27,500 nt of DNA. It comes from MWCR01 sp041665165 (GTDB taxonomy: Bacteria > Patescibacteriota > Patescibacteriia > 2-12-FULL-60-25). Made by a program: the position numbers and the translations under genes. Location: NCBI GenBank assembly GCA_041665165.1, contig JBAYJJ010000015.1, positions 1-27,500 of the forward strand, read 5' to 3'. The notes under the pieces were generated by a model. The model was given only the letters and a program-made list of their open reading frames with translations, had not been told where the DNA came from and made no database searches. Shown here piece by piece: positions 27,240 to 27,500 of the stretch (the stretch's first letter is position 1; each line of letters opens with the position of its first letter).

Positions 27240-27268
27240 TTGACAAAGCGGCTGATTTGCGCTTAAAT
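27240..27268 (+). promoter_or_regulatory. Promoter of the 27317 gene
   Basis: TTGACA (27240-27245) - 17 bases - TTAAAT (27263-27268). Confidence 0.75.
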
Positions 27269-27316
27269 GCGTCATTGGCTAGAAATGGTTTTGCACCTCT
27301 CACAAGGAGAAGTCTC

Positions 27317-27500
27317 ATGGCAATGGTTTACACAACGATGAAAGGGCAACTCGTAAAAGCAAGTATTCGCTTTTGCTACAGCATCCATTCAATGATGCGC
27401 GAAATTCCGAGCGTGCAAGATGTACTCTATGCCCTGCGCCTCACGGACGTGCAGGACTGCTACAGTGCCTGCCGCGACGACAGCGGGATTTACAACATGA
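27317..27500 (+). CDS. Partial paralogue of the 5433-5879 protein (cut by window end)
   Basis: The visible 61 residues start MAMVYTTMKGQLVKASIRFC and contain REIPSVQDVLYAL, identical to the block in the 5433 protein, followed by LTDVQDCYSAC against FSDRQEYYSFS. AAGGAGA precedes the ATG by 6 bases and a consensus promoter lies upstream, so this copy stands as its own unit, unlike the operon copy. A second internal Met (third codon) could also serve. Function unknown. Confidence 0.8.
   Translation, partial: MAMVYTTMKGQLVKASIRFCYSIHSMMREIPSVQDVLYALRLTDVQDCYSACRDDSGIYNM

Noticed and set aside
1..27500. Retron or diversity-generating retroelement
   Set aside because: No reverse transcriptase motif is present in any frame that looks coding, and no template/variable repeat pair was noticed.

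Overview
The window looks like a chromosomal contig from a Patescibacteria/CPR-type bacterium; this is inferred from gene content, not from a search. Supporting signs are small core genes packed between many short palindromic intergenic repeats, an rpsF-ssb-rpsR cluster, EF-P plus an EpmA-like enzyme, a PP2C phosphatase, a TRM11-like methyltransferase, a minimal UvrA-like ATPase, and a large set of unknown secreted or coiled-coil proteins. TGA acts as an ordinary stop codon (for example in the glycosyltransferase and lipoprotein genes), so codes that reassign TGA do not apply.

Layout. 1-321 is the 5' end of a 23S rRNA gene on the minus strand, with its own sigma70-type promoter at 767-795 and no 16S upstream. 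Then come rlmH (+), an unknown gene (1450-2169, -), a PP2C phosphatase (2297-3562, +) and an unknown gene (3591-3998, -). 4172-4423 probably holds a structured RNA on the minus strand. 4522-7484 looks like one transcription unit: unknown protein, small membrane protein, zinc-ribbon-tailed protein, GT2 glycosyltransferase and two small acidic or basic proteins, with hairpins between genes and a final terminator. 7542-8535 is a promoter-to-terminator unit without a convincing protein gene but full of hairpins. A lipoprotein, an unknown protein, tRNA-Leu(UAG), a truncated UvrA-like ATPase (-), a Cys-tailed 63-residue peptide and an ABC exporter follow. Then EF-P (-), a Pro-rich protein (-), a deoxyribosyltransferase-like protein (-), tRNA-Gly(CCC), a cobalamin riboswitch with DUF4430 and DUF6580 genes, a Cys-rich lipoprotein, EpmA (-), an unknown gene, a dCMP deaminase (-), rpsR-ssb-rpsF (-), a 913-residue membrane/coiled-coil protein (-), a TRM11-like methyltransferase (+), a cNMP-domain/coiled-coil protein (+), a ferredoxin (-) and the start of a paralogue of the 5433-5879 gene.

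Two styles of gene start recur. Several recognisable genes (PP2C, ABC exporter, TRM11-like, ferredoxin) have a -10 element only 6-9 bases before the ATG and no Shine-Dalgarno sequence, so they look leaderless. Most unknown, GC-richer genes have a TTGAC[A/G/T]-N17-(-10) promoter, a 30-60 base leader and a strong AAGGAGG site. The second group may be an accessory, highly translated, often envelope-directed gene set.
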